Positions 16,401 through 25,551 are shown, counted from the stretch's first letter. The stretch is DNA of 37,370 nucleotides from Planctomycetota bacterium (GCA_018814045.1 JAHJAR010000024.1:1-37370), one strand, 5' to 3'. Notes: generated by a model not told the origin, from the letters alone. Numbers and translations are program-made.

Positions 16401-16694
16401 ATGGATATCTACCATACGATCATCCGGCCCCTGGTGACCGAGAAGAGTTCCTTCCAGGCCGGTCAGAGCGGCAAGGAGCGCGGCGGAGCCTACAGCTTCG
16501 AAGTGCACCCCGAGGCCAACAAGGCCCAGGTCAGGGACGCCGTGGAGAAGATTTACGGCGTCAAGGTTTTGAAGGTGAGGACGTCGAGCCGCCCCGGGAA
16601 ACTGCGGCGGTTTCGCTATAAGACCGGCCGCACGAGCCAGACGAAGAAGGCCGTGGTGGTCGTGGACCCCGATAGCCATATTGATTTGTTCTGA
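16401..16694 (+). CDS. rplW: 50S ribosomal protein L23
   Basis: This 97-residue protein starts YHTIIRPLVTEKS and has FEVHPEANKAQVRDAVEKIY and VKVLKVRT, the L23 pattern. L23 sits at the tunnel exit and docks trigger factor and SRP. The length is normal. It is followed by rplB after a 45-base gap with a good ribosome binding site. Confidence 0.97.
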   Translation: MDIYHTIIRPLVTEKSSFQAGQSGKERGGAYSFEVHPEANKAQVRDAVEKIYGVKVLKVRTSSRPGKLRRFRYKTGRTSQTKKAVVVVDPDSHIDLF

Positions 16695-16739
16695 TGGTTG
16701 GCATCGACGAGTGGGTCGTGTTGAAGGTGAGGTGACTCT

Positions 16740-17612
16740 GTGGGCGTGAGGATTTACAAGAAGACGTCTCCCGGGCGCCGCTTCTCGAGCGTCAACGACT
16801 ACGCGGAGATTACGCACCACCACAAGAACCGGCCCGAGAAATCGCTGACCATGCCGCTGAAGAAGACCGGCGGCCGCAACCATCATGGCAAGATCACGGC
16901 CTGGCAGCGGGGCGGGGGGAACAAACGACGCTATCGCATCATCGACTTCAAACGCAATCTGGACGACAAGGCCGCCCAGGTGCTCGATATCCAGTACGAT
17001 CCGAACCGCACTTGCCACATCGCCCTGCTGGAGTACGAAGGTGGCGAGCGGCGCTACATTCTGGCTCCGTTGGGGCTGAAGGCCGGCGATTCGGTCGAGA
17101 GCGGCCGGAAGGTCGAACCCAACACGGGCAACTCCATGCCCCTGGCATCCATCCCGGTCGGGATGGATGTGCACAACATCGAGATGTCACCCGGTCAGGG
17201 TGGCAAGCTGGTGCGCACCGCCGGCGGCGTCGCGCGGCTGATGGCGCGCGAGAGCAACTGGGCCACGATCCAACTGCCATCCGGCGAGATGCGACAGGTG
17301 CGCGTGGAGTGCCGCGCGACCATCGGTCAACTTGGCAACCTGGATCACCAGAACGTGCGCCTCGGCAAGGCCGGCCGGACCCGGCACCGGGGACGTCGAC
17401 CAAACGTCCGCGGGACGGCGATGAACCCGGTGGCCCATCCTCTGGGTGGCGGCGAGGGTCGCAGCAACGGTGGTCGGCAGCACTGTTCGCCGTGGGGCAA
17501 ACCGGCCAAGGGCGGGCGCACCCGCAATCCGCGGGCCCGATCCAACCGCCGCATTCTGCGGCGCCGGCGGAGTGTCCGGTACGGCATCGTGAAGCTGCGG
17601 CGGAAGAGGTAG
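16740..17612 (+). CDS. rplB: 50S ribosomal protein L2
   Basis: This 290-residue protein (usual 273-280) binds 23S rRNA near the peptidyl transferase centre. It has [40 protein letters not shown] and the C-terminal loop [14 protein letters not shown]. The GTG start at 16740 has GAGGTGA just upstream. The loop is unusual: bacterial L2 normally reads NPVDHPHGGGEGR, while here the Asp is Ala and the second His is Leu. The essential His (position 233 here, 229 in E. coli) is kept. The tail after it ([19 protein letters not shown]) also departs from the common HPVTPWG form. Confidence 0.97.
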   Translation: MGVRIYKKTSPGRRFSSVNDYAEITHHHKNRPEKSLTMPLKKTGGRNHHGKITAWQRGGGNKRRYRIIDFKRNLDDKAAQVLDIQYDPNRTCHIALLEYEGGERRYILAPLGLKAGDSVESGRKVEPNTGNSMPLASIPVGMDVHNIEMSPGQGGKLVRTAGGVARLMARESNWATIQLPSGEMRQVRVECRATIGQLGNLDHQNVRLGKAGRTRHRGRRPNVRGTAMNPVAHPLGGGEGRSNGGRQHCSPWGKPAKGGRTRNPRARSNRRILRRRRSVRYGIVKLRRKR

Positions 17613-17622
17613 GAAGGGCGTT

Positions 17623-17898
17623 ATGGCACGTAGCTTGAAAAAAGGCCCGTACGTGGACGAGGCGCTGTACCGCAAGGTGCAGATCGCGCGCGATACCGGC
17701 GCGGCCGCACCGTTGAAGGTGTGGAACCGGGCGTGCACGATCGTTCCGGAGTTCGTGGGCATGACTTTCGAAGTGCACAACGGCAAGATCTTCACCCGCG
17801 TGTACGTGACGGAAGACATGGTCGGGCACAAGCTCGGCGAGTTCTCGCCCACGCGGACGTTCCGGTCCCACACCACGCGGCAGGTCAGACCATCATAG
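17623..17898 (+). CDS. rpsS: 30S ribosomal protein S19
   Basis: This 91-residue protein starts [11 protein letters not shown] and has the motifs [20 protein letters not shown] and [16 protein letters not shown], as expected for S19 in the 30S head. The length is the family norm. It starts 10 bases after rplB and ends at a stop overlapping the ribosome binding site of rplV (GGGAGG at 17898-17903). Confidence 0.98.
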   Translation: MARSLKKGPYVDEALYRKVQIARDTGAAAPLKVWNRACTIVPEFVGMTFEVHNGKIFTRVYVTEDMVGHKLGEFSPTRTFRSHTTRQVRPS

Positions 17899-17912
17899 GG
17901 AGGCGCGCGAAC

Positions 17913-18245
17913 ATGGCTTGGACGGCAACGCATCGGTTCGCACGCATCGCCGACCGCAAGGTTCGGCTGGTGGTCGATCTGATTCGCAACCGGCCCTGCG
18001 ACGAGGCGGTCGAACTCCTGCGTTTTACCCACAAACGGGCACGGGGAATGGTCGATCGCGTGCTGAAGTCGGCGATGGCCAACGCCAACGAGCAGGAGGC
18101 CGAGATGAAGAGGCTCTTCGTGTCCGAGGCCCGCGTCGATCCTGGCCCGATCATCAAGCGCTGGCACCCGAAGGATCGCGGGCGGGCTCACCCGATCTTC
18201 AAGCGCACCAGCCACATTATTGTCAGCGTCGACGAGAAGGACTAA
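17913..18245 (+). CDS. rplV: 50S ribosomal protein L22
   Basis: This 110-residue protein has ADRKVRLVVDLIRNRP, the L22 hook region and the C-terminal pattern GPIIKRWHPKDRGRAHPIFK, followed by RTSHIIVSV. L22 helps to form the exit-tunnel constriction. The frame is open far upstream inside rpsS; the ATG at 17913 fits both the ribosome binding site and the family start. It ends three bases before rpsC. Confidence 0.97.
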   Translation: MAWTATHRFARIADRKVRLVVDLIRNRPCDEAVELLRFTHKRARGMVDRVLKSAMANANEQEAEMKRLFVSEARVDPGPIIKRWHPKDRGRAHPIFKRTSHIIVSVDEKD

Positions 18246-18248
18246 GCC

Positions 18249-18938
18249 GTGGGTCAGAAGTGCAATCCAACCGGGTTTCGCGTCGGGATCACCCAAGGGT
18301 GGAAGTCACGTTGGTACGCGCCCAAAGCGGCCTTCGGAGAGTTCCTCACGGAAGACGAATCCATCCGCAAATACATCGATGACCAGCTCAACCGCCGGCC
18401 CCCCTATGCCGGGGTCTCCAAGGTCGAGATTGAGCGGACCCGGGACGAGGTTAAGGTCATCCTGCACACAGCCCGGCCCGGCATGGTGATCGGTGCCAAG
18501 GGGGCCGAGGTCGACAAGCTGAAAGAGAAGCTGGAAGACCTAATCGACCGCCGCGTGTCGCTCTCGATCGTCGAGATCAAGTATCCTGACCTGGACGCCC
18601 ACCTGGTGGGAACGAACATCGCCGAGCAGCTCAAGAAGCGCACGAGCTTTCGGCGCATCATGAAGCAGAAATGTGAAGCGGCCATGGCCGGCGGGGCCAA
18701 GGGCATCAAGATTACCTGCTCCGGGCGGCTGGGCGGGGCCGAGATGGCCCGCGTCGAAACGCAGATGCTGGGGTCGATTCCGCTGCAAACACTCCAGGCG
18801 GACGTGGACTACGCCATCAGCGTGGCGGTCACCAAGGTCGGCACGATTGGCATCAAGGTCTGGATTTACAAGGGCAGATACGGCGAGCAGGTCGCCGCGC
18901 GGCCGGAAAGTCGTTTCCGACGACGTGCCCGCCGTTAG
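18249..18938 (+). CDS. rpsC: 30S ribosomal protein S3
   Basis: This 229-residue protein starts with GTG, preceded by AAGGA seven bases away. It reads GQKCNPTGFRVGITQGWKSR, then a type II KH domain with GMVIGAKGAE (the GxxG loop) and a C-terminal domain with GGAKGIKITCSGRLGGAEMA. S3 binds mRNA at the entry channel. Length and order are standard. Confidence 0.98.
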   Translation: MGQKCNPTGFRVGITQGWKSRWYAPKAAFGEFLTEDESIRKYIDDQLNRRPPYAGVSKVEIERTRDEVKVILHTARPGMVIGAKGAEVDKLKEKLEDLIDRRVSLSIVEIKYPDLDAHLVGTNIAEQLKKRTSFRRIMKQKCEAAMAGGAKGIKITCSGRLGGAEMARVETQMLGSIPLQTLQADVDYAISVAVTKVGTIGIKVWIYKGRYGEQVAARPESRFRRRARR

Positions 18939-18960
18939 TTCTTGAGGCGAGGAGCAGGCC

Positions 18961-19383
18961 ATGGCGGCCAATATGCCGAAACGGGTCAAGTGGCGGAAGT
19001 CCCAGAAGGGGCGTCTGCGCGGCAACGCGGCCCGCGGCAACAAAGTGTCGTTCGGCGACTTTGGCTTGCAGGCGACCGAGCACGGCCGCGTGAATTCGCG
19101 GCACATCGAGGCCGGCCGCGTGGCGGCGACCCACTTCCTGCAGCGCGAAGGACGGGTCTACGTGCGGATCTTCCCGCACAAGCCGATCAGCTCCAAGCCC
19201 CTGGAGACGCGCATGGGCAAGGGCAAGGGCGAGGTCTCGATCTGGACCGCCCTGGTCAAGCCTGGGACTGTGATGTACGAGATCGCCGGGGTCACTGAGG
19301 AACTGGCCAAGACCGCGCTGCTGCGCGTGGCGCACAAGATGCCAGTGAGAACCCGACTCGTGCACCGCCGGCACAGCTTGTAG
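18961..19383 (+). CDS. rplP: 50S ribosomal protein L16
   Basis: This 140-residue protein has KRVKWRKSQKGRLRGNA, FGDFGLQATEHGRV, RIFPHKPISSKPLETRMGKG and the end AHKMPVRTRLVHR, all L16 motifs. It stabilises tRNA in the A and P sites. A GAGG-rich ribosome binding site precedes the ATG. It starts 22 bases after rpsC. Confidence 0.98.
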   Translation: MAANMPKRVKWRKSQKGRLRGNAARGNKVSFGDFGLQATEHGRVNSRHIEAGRVAATHFLQREGRVYVRIFPHKPISSKPLETRMGKGKGEVSIWTALVKPGTVMYEIAGVTEELAKTALLRVAHKMPVRTRLVHRRHSL

Positions 19384-19392
19384 GACCGAGCT

Positions 19393-19632
19393 ATGAAGGT
19401 TGACGCTATCCGGACGATGAAGAACGATGAACTCCACGCGGAGCTCGAGCGACTCCGGCGGCACTTGTTCGACCTGCGGGCGCAGGCCGTGACCGAGAAG
19501 CTCGAGGACCCGACGCAACTGGGCAAGGCGCGCCACGATATCGCCCGTCTGCTGACCGTCCTGCACGAGCGCGGGGAGCAGAATATTGAGCAGCGGCAGC
19601 ACCATCTGACGGCTCAGACCGCCCGCCGCTAA
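19393..19632 (+). CDS. rpmC: 50S ribosomal protein L29
   Basis: This 79-residue, mostly helical protein has the L29 pattern LHAELERLRRHLFDLRAQAV and GKARHDIARLLTVLHER. It is about ten residues longer than the commonest form, mostly at the C-terminus. L29 lies at the tunnel exit next to L23. It starts nine bases after rplP. Confidence 0.95.
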   Translation: MKVDAIRTMKNDELHAELERLRRHLFDLRAQAVTEKLEDPTQLGKARHDIARLLTVLHERGEQNIEQRQHHLTAQTARR

Positions 19633-19679
19633 GCGGAGCTAACTGAAGGACCCTGCAAACGAGGAAGCGGAACAAACCA

Positions 19680-19994
19680 ATGGTAACTGAAGGAGCCGGA
19701 CAAGCCGTCGTCTCACCGCCCCGCGGGCCGCGCCCGATGCGCCCCACACGGGTTGGTGTGGTAACGTCGGCGGCACGCGACAAGACCATCAAGGTTACCA
19801 TGTCGTACCTGGTACGCACCCGCAAGTACGGCAAGTACTTGCGGCGGAGGACCGTGCTGCACGCGCACGACGAGCAGAACCAGGCTGGTTTGGGCGATCA
19901 GGTGGAGATCGTCGAGTGTCGGCCGCTCAGCAAGACCAAGCACTGGCGTCTGGTCCGTGTCCTCGAAAAGGCTGAGCGAGGACCTACGCGATGA
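19680..19994 (+). CDS. rpsQ: 30S ribosomal protein S17 with N-terminal extension
   Basis: The S17 core starts at [20 protein letters not shown], followed by [20 protein letters not shown] and [18 protein letters not shown]. The ATG at 19680 gives 104 residues, about 20 more than usual at the N-terminus ([14 protein letters not shown]). An ATG at 19737 would give a standard length but has no ribosome binding site. The stop overlaps the start of rplN (ATGA), which suggests translational coupling. Confidence 0.95.
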   Translation: MVTEGAGQAVVSPPRGPRPMRPTRVGVVTSAARDKTIKVTMSYLVRTRKYGKYLRRRTVLHAHDEQNQAGLGDQVEIVECRPLSKTKHWRLVRVLEKAERGPTR

Positions 19995-20380
19995 TCCAGA
20001 TGCAGACCCGGCTGGACGTGGCCGACAACACCGGAGCCAAGCAGGTTCAGTGCATTCAGGTGCTGAATGGTTCCACGGCCCGTAGCGGCAAGAAACGCCT
20101 GCAGCGCGGCGGCGTCGGCGACATCGCCATCTGCGCGGTCAAGACCGCCGTCCCGGCATCGGATGTCAAGAAGGGTGACAAGGTGCGCTGTGTGATTGTC
20201 CGCACCAAGTACCCCACCCGCCGGCCGGACGGCACCTACGTTCGTTTTGACAGCAACGCCGCCGTCATCATCGACGGCGAAGGCAATCCCAAGGGGACGC
20301 GCGTCTTTGGCGCGGTGGCCCGCGAGTTGCGCGAGAAGAACTTCGCCAAGATAATTTCGCTGGCTGAGGAGGTGTGGTGA
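19991..20380 (+). CDS. rplN: 50S ribosomal protein L14
   Basis: This 129-residue protein starts [18 protein letters not shown], has [14 protein letters not shown] and [15 protein letters not shown], and ends [15 protein letters not shown], the full L14 pattern. It forms an intersubunit bridge and binds the silencing factor RsfS. A small insertion ([14 protein letters not shown]) replaces the usual short loop near residue 35. Confidence 0.98.
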   Translation: MIQMQTRLDVADNTGAKQVQCIQVLNGSTARSGKKRLQRGGVGDIAICAVKTAVPASDVKKGDKVRCVIVRTKYPTRRPDGTYVRFDSNAAVIIDGEGNPKGTRVFGAVARELREKNFAKIISLAEEVW

Positions 20381-20382
20381 CC

Positions 20383-20754
20383 ATGGCGGCACGCATCCGC
20401 AGGGATGACATTGTGGAGGTCATCTCAGGTGTCCACAAAGGCGCCCACGGCAAGGTCCTGCGCGTGGACCCCGTGAAGCAGCGCGTCGTGGTGGAGGGGG
20501 TGAACATGGTCTATCGTCACGTGCGCCGCAGCCGGCAGCATCCCCAGGGTGGTCGCATCCAGAAGGAGGCGCCGATCCATATTTCGAACGTGATGCCGAT
20601 CGACCCCAAGACTAGTCGCGTTACGCGTGTGCGTTTTCGCGTCGAGCGCGACGAGGCGGGGAAGACGGTGGCGAAGCAACGGGTGAGCCTGGCCGGCACG
20701 GTGCTGAGCGAGGTGACCCGTGGCGAGAAGGCCCCGCAGCGCGAGAAGCACTGA
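20383..20754 (+). CDS. rplX: 50S ribosomal protein L24
   Basis: This 123-residue protein has a KOW domain (DDIVEVISGVHKGAHGKVLR) and the motifs VVEGVNMVYRHVR and EAPIHISNVMPIDP. L24 starts 50S assembly. The ATG at 20383 has GAGGAGG ten bases upstream; GTG codons at 20374 and 20377 are in frame but overlap the end of rplN. The TGA stop shares its A with the rplE ATG. Confidence 0.97.
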   Translation: MAARIRRDDIVEVISGVHKGAHGKVLRVDPVKQRVVVEGVNMVYRHVRRSRQHPQGGRIQKEAPIHISNVMPIDPKTSRVTRVRFRVERDEAGKTVAKQRVSLAGTVLSEVTRGEKAPQREKH

Positions 20755-21314
20755 TGGCTCGTTTGCTGGACAAGTACAAGAACGAAGTCGTTCCGGCGCT
20801 GCAAAGCGAGTTGGGACGCCAGAACCCGCTGTCCCTGCCCAGGTTGACCAAGATCGTGGTGTCGACCGGGTTGGGCAAGGCGGTGCAGGAGAAGGGCAGC
20901 AAGGCCGCCGAGGATCCGCGCTTCCGTGAAGCGCAGGAGCATCTGGCCACCGCGACCGGCCAGAGGCCGCTCGTGACCAGAGCGCGCAAGAGTGTTTCGA
21001 ATTTCAAGGTCCGCGAAGGCTGGGACGTCGGCCTCAAGGTGACCCTGCGGGGCAAGCGCATGTACGAGTTCCTCGATCGCCTGGTCGCGCTGGCGATCCC
21101 GCGCGTGCGCGACTTCCGCGGTCTGAACCCCGGCAGTTTCGACGGGCAGGGCAACTACGGGATGGGCCTGTCCGAGTACGGCGTGTTTCCCGAGATCCAC
21201 CCCGACAAGGTCGCCTTCCAGCAGGGCATGAATATCGCGATTTGTACCTCGGCACGCAACGACGCCGAAGGCCGGCGTTTGCTGACGTTGCTGGGTGTGC
21301 CGTTTCGGAGTTAG
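20754..21314 (+). CDS. rplE: 50S ribosomal protein L5
   Basis: This 186-residue protein has [20 protein letters not shown], the block [20 protein letters not shown] and the end block [12 protein letters not shown]. The motif [15 protein letters not shown] is the L5 signature. L5 contacts the P-site tRNA and 5S rRNA. The start overlaps the rplX stop by one base. Confidence 0.98.
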   Translation: MARLLDKYKNEVVPALQSELGRQNPLSLPRLTKIVVSTGLGKAVQEKGSKAAEDPRFREAQEHLATATGQRPLVTRARKSVSNFKVREGWDVGLKVTLRGKRMYEFLDRLVALAIPRVRDFRGLNPGSFDGQGNYGMGLSEYGVFPEIHPDKVAFQQGMNIAICTSARNDAEGRRLLTLLGVPFRS

Positions 21315-21321
21315 TACGCCG

Positions 21322-21507
21322 ATGGCCAGACTTGCACTGAGATTGAGATGTAAGCGGAAACCCAAGTACAGCGCGCGGGCCTACACCCGTTGCGAATTGT
21401 GCGGGCGGCCGCGGGCCGTTTATCGCAAGTTTCGCGTGTGCCGCATCTGTTTCCGCACGTTGGCCAACGAAGGTCGCATCCCCGGCGTGCGCAAGGCCAG
21501 TTGGTAG
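21322..21507 (+). CDS. rpsN: 30S ribosomal protein S14, zinc-binding (type Z) form
   Basis: The 61-residue product is the short S14 with a zinc ribbon: Cys24 and Cys27 in RCELCGRP, Cys40 and Cys43 in VCRICFR. The end is IPGVRKASW. The zinc-free long form of about 100 residues is absent here. The ATG at 21322 is chosen; an upstream in-frame extension overlaps rplE. It starts seven bases after rplE and ends 12 before rpsH. Confidence 0.97.
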   Translation: MARLALRLRCKRKPKYSARAYTRCELCGRPRAVYRKFRVCRICFRTLANEGRIPGVRKASW

Positions 21508-21519
21508 AGGCAGCAGAAG

Positions 21520-21918
21520 ATGGCGACTTCCGATCCGATTGCCGACATGCTGACGCGGATTCGCAACGCCAATAGCGTGGGCAAGGCCCGCGTCCGGGCG
21601 AAGCGCAGCAAGGTGTGTCTGGGTATCGCCCGGGTCCTCAGAGAAGAGGGCTACATCAGCGACTATGACTCGATCGATGACACCAGCCAGGGTGAGATTC
21701 GTATCGATCTGAAATACGGCGAGCGCGGCGAGCAAGTGCTCCAGGGACTGCGGCGGGAGAGTAAGCCCGGGCGGCGCGTCTATCGCGGGGCGGGAGATCT
21801 GCCGCGCGTGCTCGATGGACTGGGCATCGCCGTCGTGTCGACCAGCCGTGGCGTGCTGAGTGACCGGCAATGCCGGAAGGAGCACGTGGGCGGCGAAGTT
21901 CTGTGTACGGTGTGGTGA
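21520..21918 (+). CDS. rpsH: 30S ribosomal protein S8
   Basis: This 132-residue protein starts DPIADMLTRIRNANSVGKA and has the C-terminal motif GIAVVSTSRGVLSDRQCRKE followed by HVGGEVLCTVW, both S8 hallmarks. S8 organises the 16S central domain and in E. coli represses the spc operon. Length and position are standard; it ends four bases before rplF. Confidence 0.98.
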   Translation: MATSDPIADMLTRIRNANSVGKARVRAKRSKVCLGIARVLREEGYISDYDSIDDTSQGEIRIDLKYGERGEQVLQGLRRESKPGRRVYRGAGDLPRVLDGLGIAVVSTSRGVLSDRQCRKEHVGGEVLCTVW

Positions 21919-21922
21919 TTAG

Positions 21923-22519
21923 ATGTCGCGGATTGGCAAACAACCGATTCCCGTGCCCTCCGGGGCCAAGGTCGACCTGGTTGGCCGGGCCCTCAAAGTA
22001 AGCGGTCCCAAGGGCACGCTTGAGTGGACCGTGCCCGCGCCGATCGAGGTTGCCGTCGAGGAGGGTCTCGTGGTCGTCCGGCGGCCCAACGACCAACCGA
22101 CGAACCGGGCCCTGCACGGCATGTCGCGCGCCCTGATCGCCAATATGGTCAAGGGTGTCACCGACGGTTACGAGGTCAAGCTCGAAGTCTACGGAACCGG
22201 CTATGGCTGCAAGGTCGAGGGTGGTCAGTTGTATCTGAACGTGGGCTACATGGGACGCGGTGTCGGGCGTCCGGCCCAGTTTATGATCGACATCCCGGAC
22301 GGGTTGCAGATCGAGGTCGAGACACCCACGGCCCGCGGCAACACGGAACCCGCCAAGTTTGCGGTGCGCGGGGCCGACAAGCAGCAGGTTGGGCAGTTCG
22401 CGGCCGAAGTGCGCAAGATCCGCAAGCCCGAGCCCTATCTGGGCAAGGGCGTTCGCTATGCCGGCGAGCACATCCGCCGCAAGGCGGGCAAGGTCTTTGC
22501 CGGCGGCGGGGCCGGATAG
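21923..22519 (+). CDS. rplF: 50S ribosomal protein L6
   Basis: This 198-residue protein starts SRIGKQPIPVPSGAKVDL, has GMSRALIANMVKGVTDGYEV, and carries the C-terminal L6 motif RKPEPYLGKGVRYAGEHIRR. It is about 20 residues longer than the E. coli protein, with one small internal extension (ETPTARGNTEPAKF) and a glycine-rich end. L6 lies by the factor-binding stalk base. Confidence 0.98.
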   Translation: MSRIGKQPIPVPSGAKVDLVGRALKVSGPKGTLEWTVPAPIEVAVEEGLVVVRRPNDQPTNRALHGMSRALIANMVKGVTDGYEVKLEVYGTGYGCKVEGGQLYLNVGYMGRGVGRPAQFMIDIPDGLQIEVETPTARGNTEPAKFAVRGADKQQVGQFAAEVRKIRKPEPYLGKGVRYAGEHIRRKAGKVFAGGGAG

Positions 22520-22546
22520 GCGGACCAGTTACGAGGTTGGACGGAT

Positions 22547-22915
22547 ATGAGAACTGAGCTTATCAAGAGTGCTCGACACACTCGGCGTGTTCGGCGGGTG
22601 CGGAATCGCGTCACCGGAACGTCCGCGCGGCCACGCCTGGCGGTCACGCGCTCGAACTGCCATATTTATGCGCAGATCATCGACGACTCGGTCGGGCGGA
22701 CGCTCTGCGCCTCGTCGTCGCTGGCGAAGGAATTTAAGGGTCAGATCGGCTACGGCGGGAACGTCAAGGCCGCCGGTCTGGTCGGCCGGGCGCTGGGTGA
22801 AAAAGCCAGCGCGCTCGGCATCTCCACGGTGTGCTTCGATCGCCGCGGCCAGAAGTTTCACGGCCGCATCAAGGCCCTGGCCGAGGCTGTGCGTGAGGCT
22901 GGGCTGAAGTTCTAA
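22547..22915 (+). CDS. rplR: 50S ribosomal protein L18
   Basis: This 122-residue protein has the basic N-terminus RHTRRVRRVRNRVTGT, then RPRLAVTRSNCHIYAQIIDD and the end CFDRRGQKFHGRIKALAEAV, with GLKF last. This is the L18 pattern. L18 binds 5S rRNA and carries it to the large subunit together with L5. It lies between rplF and rpsE in the standard order. Confidence 0.98.
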   Translation: MRTELIKSARHTRRVRRVRNRVTGTSARPRLAVTRSNCHIYAQIIDDSVGRTLCASSSLAKEFKGQIGYGGNVKAAGLVGRALGEKASALGISTVCFDRRGQKFHGRIKALAEAVREAGLKF

Positions 22916-22935
22916 TTCACAAGGGTACGGACTCC

Positions 22936-23583
22936 ATGGCTATGCGGGAGCGAGGCAAACAACGAAGAGATCGGAGAGAGCGCGGCGACGACAATGTCGA
23001 CGACGTCCTGGTCAAGCTTTATCGCTGTGCCACGGTCGTCAAGGGTGGGCGGCGTTTCTCGTTCGGTGCCTTGGTCGTGGTTGGAGACCGGCAGGGCAAT
23101 GTCGGCTTCGGTTACGGCAAAGCCAATGAAGTACCTCCGGCCGTCGAAAAGGGCATCAAGCAGGCCCGCCGCCGCATGTTCGCGGTCTCGTTGCGCGGCA
23201 CCACGATCCCCCATCGCGTGATCGGTCGGTTTGGAGCCAGCCGGGTCGTGATGGTGCCGGCCTCGGAGGGGACCGGTGTGATCGCCGGCGCCGCCTCACG
23301 CGCCGTGCTGGAGCTGGCCGGGATCAAGGATGTGCTCACCAAGAGCTACGGCTCCACCAGCCCCAAGAATCTCGTCAAAGCCACCATCGCCGGGCTTCAG
23401 TCGCTACGCACCCGCGCCATGGTGGAGGAGCTGCGCGGCGTCGAACTCGATTTGCCGCCCGAACCAACGCCCGAGCCGGTACAGACCGAGGCCTACATCG
23501 ACGACAGCGCGGACGAGCTCAAGCCCGAGCCCATAGCGGAGGCTGTGGCCGAGGGTGACGGCCTGCCGGTCGCACAGGAATAG
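22936..23583 (+). CDS. rpsE: 30S ribosomal protein S5 with acidic C-terminal tail
   Basis: The S5 core is plain: the N-terminal double-stranded RNA binding fold ([20 protein letters not shown]), [36 protein letters not shown] and the region [20 protein letters not shown]. The protein has 215 residues, about 45 more than E. coli S5. The extra part is an acidic, proline-rich tail ([20 protein letters not shown] and onward). The next gene is rplO; the rpmD gene for L30 that usually follows is missing. Confidence 0.97.
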   Translation: MAMRERGKQRRDRRERGDDNVDDVLVKLYRCATVVKGGRRFSFGALVVVGDRQGNVGFGYGKANEVPPAVEKGIKQARRRMFAVSLRGTTIPHRVIGRFGASRVVMVPASEGTGVIAGAASRAVLELAGIKDVLTKSYGSTSPKNLVKATIAGLQSLRTRAMVEELRGVELDLPPEPTPEPVQTEAYIDDSADELKPEPIAEAVAEGDGLPVAQE

Positions 23584-23587
23584 TCAC

Positions 23588-24151
23588 ATGATGCTCGACC
23601 AAATCACCAGGCAAGTGGGCAGCCACAAGCGGCGTAAACGCGTCGGGCGCGGCGAGAGCAGCGGTTCCGGGAAGACCTGCGGTCGCGGGAACAAGGGCTG
23701 CCAGTCACGCTCCGGTGGCGGTACACGCCCGCTGCACGAGGGTGGCCAGATGCCGATCTTTCGGCGGCTGCCCAAACGCGGTTTCAGCAACTACAACTTC
23801 CGCACCGAGCACGAGATCATCAACCTGGGGACCCTCGAGAGGTGCTTCAACGACGGGGACAACGTCGATCTCGAGTTGCTCCAGAAACTGAGACTGGTGC
23901 ACGCGCGCAAACCGCTGGTCAAAGTGCTCGGGACCGGGGCGCTCAGCAAGAGAATCACGATCGCGGCGCACGCCTTCAGCGCGAAGGCCCGCACCGCGAT
24001 CGAACAGGCCGGCGGCACCGCCAAGCTGATCGAGCGGCGCACTCCGCAGGAGGCTGCCCGGGCCAAGCGCAACACGGCCAAGTCGGCGGCCACCAAGAAG
24101 TCTCCTAAACCGTCGTCGAAGGAGACACCAAAGGCGCAGGAGAAGTCTTAG
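23588..24151 (+). CDS. rplO: 50S ribosomal protein L15 with lysine-rich C-terminal tail
   Basis: This 187-residue protein has the glycine-rich L15 N-terminus (KRVGRGESSGSGKTCGRGNK) and MPIFRRLPKRGFSNYNF. It ends with a lysine- and alanine-rich tail of about 30 residues (TAKSAATKKSPKPSSKETPK) not found in E. coli L15. The frame is open upstream to 23555 inside rpsE; the ATG at 23588 (or 23591) follows the rpsE stop by four bases. The usual rpmD gene before it is absent. Confidence 0.97.
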   Translation: MMLDQITRQVGSHKRRKRVGRGESSGSGKTCGRGNKGCQSRSGGGTRPLHEGGQMPIFRRLPKRGFSNYNFRTEHEIINLGTLERCFNDGDNVDLELLQKLRLVHARKPLVKVLGTGALSKRITIAAHAFSAKARTAIEQAGGTAKLIERRTPQEAARAKRNTAKSAATKKSPKPSSKETPKAQEKS

Positions 24152-24181
24152 CAAGCGGTCCAGCCCAGAGGTTCACCGGTA

Positions 24182-25549
24182 ATGTTCCGAGCCTTCATCA
24201 ACGTATTCCGGATCCCTGACCTGCGCAAGAAGGTTCTGTTCACCCTCTTGATGCTCGCGGTTTATCGGGTCGGCTTCTACGTCCCGTTGCCCGGCATCGA
24301 TCAGGAACGGCTCGCGCGTTACTTCCGCGGCGCCGGGGGCGGTGCCACCCAGCAGGCGGCCGAGCTGTTCGCCATGTTCACCGGCGGCGACTTGGGGCAG
24401 AGCACGGTGTTTGGCCTGGGCATCATGCCCTACATCTCCGCCTCGATCATCTTCCAGTTGCTGGTGACTGTCCTGCCCGCACTGGAGAAGCTTCAGAAGG
24501 AGGGCGAGAGCGGACGCCGCAAGATCCAGGAATACACCCGCTACGCCACCGTCCTGCTTTGCGTGGTCCAGGCCACGTTCTGGTTGCGGTACTTAACTGG
24601 CAACGGCATGGTGCAGACCGACTACGCGGGGACTTTCGCCTTCGGCATAATAGCGATCACCGGTCTGACCGCCGGCACCATGTTACTGATGTGGATCGGT
24701 GAGCAAATCGACGAATACGGCGTGGGCAACGGAATCAGTCTGATCATCATGGCTGGCATCGTCGTGCGCCTGCCGAGCGCGATCATACGCGTCTGGCAGG
24801 GCTGGAACCCGAGCGGGCTGGCCACCGGCGGTGACATGAGCGCCGAAAAGGTTGTCTTCCTGATCGTTTCCTTCGTCGTGGTCGTGGCCGGGGCGATCCT
24901 GATCACCCAGGCCCAGCGGCGTATCCCCATTCAGCAAGCCAAGCAAACGCGCGGCCGGCGCGTGGTTGGCGGAGCGCGGCACTTCCTGCCGCTGCGCGTC
25001 AATCACGGCGGCGTGATGCCGATCATCTTTGCCAGTTCGTTCCTGTTGTTTCCGGGAATGATCTTCGGCTGGCTCAACGGGGCTCAGTTGCCGCCGGCCG
25101 GTCTGTGGGCATTCCTCTCGGATGCGATGCAGCCGGGGACGTTTGTCTACTCGGTCACCTATGTCGGAATGGTGTATTTCTTCGCCTACTTCTGGACTTC
25201 GGTCCAGTTTCAGCCCAAAGAGATCGCCAACAACCTCCGTGACATGGGCAGCTTTATCCCCGGCTTGCGGCCGGGGAAGCGTACGGCGGACTACCTCGAG
25301 AGCGTCATGGAGCGCATCACGTACGTGGGGGCCGGGTTCCTGGCCCTGATCGCGGTGATTCCCTCGATTGTCGCCGTGAAGATGCAGATACCCTTCAGCA
25401 TTTCCGCCTTTCTGGGTGGGACCGGTCTGCTGATCGTGGTCAGCGTGGCGCTAGACATGATCCACCGACTCGAGGCCAACCTGATCATGCGTAATTACGA
25501 AGGTTTCCTCGGGGCTGAGGGCGTCGCACGCGTGAAAGGGCGGATGTAG
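24182..25549 (+). CDS. secY: Protein translocase subunit SecY
   Basis: This 455-residue membrane protein has about ten helices. It starts with the amphipathic FRAFINVFRIPDLRKKV, followed by AVYRVGFYVPLPGID (family motif YRxGxxIPxPGID) and LGIMPYISASIIFQLL. Also visible are the cytoplasmic loop QRRIPIQQAKQ, VNHGGVMPIIFASS and FAYFWTSVQFQPKEIANNL. SecY forms the Sec channel with SecE and SecG, which are not in this window. It follows rplO as usual and ends two bases before adk. Confidence 0.98.
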   Translation: MFRAFINVFRIPDLRKKVLFTLLMLAVYRVGFYVPLPGIDQERLARYFRGAGGGATQQAAELFAMFTGGDLGQSTVFGLGIMPYISASIIFQLLVTVLPALEKLQKEGESGRRKIQEYTRYATVLLCVVQATFWLRYLTGNGMVQTDYAGTFAFGIIAITGLTAGTMLLMWIGEQIDEYGVGNGISLIIMAGIVVRLPSAIIRVWQGWNPSGLATGGDMSAEKVVFLIVSFVVVVAGAILITQAQRRIPIQQAKQTRGRRVVGGARHFLPLRVNHGGVMPIIFASSFLLFPGMIFGWLNGAQLPPAGLWAFLSDAMQPGTFVYSVTYVGMVYFFAYFWTSVQFQPKEIANNLRDMGSFIPGLRPGKRTADYLESVMERITYVGAGFLALIAVIPSIVAVKMQIPFSISAFLGGTGLLIVVSVALDMIHRLEANLIMRNYEGFLGAEGVARVKGRM

Positions 25550-25551
25550 AC

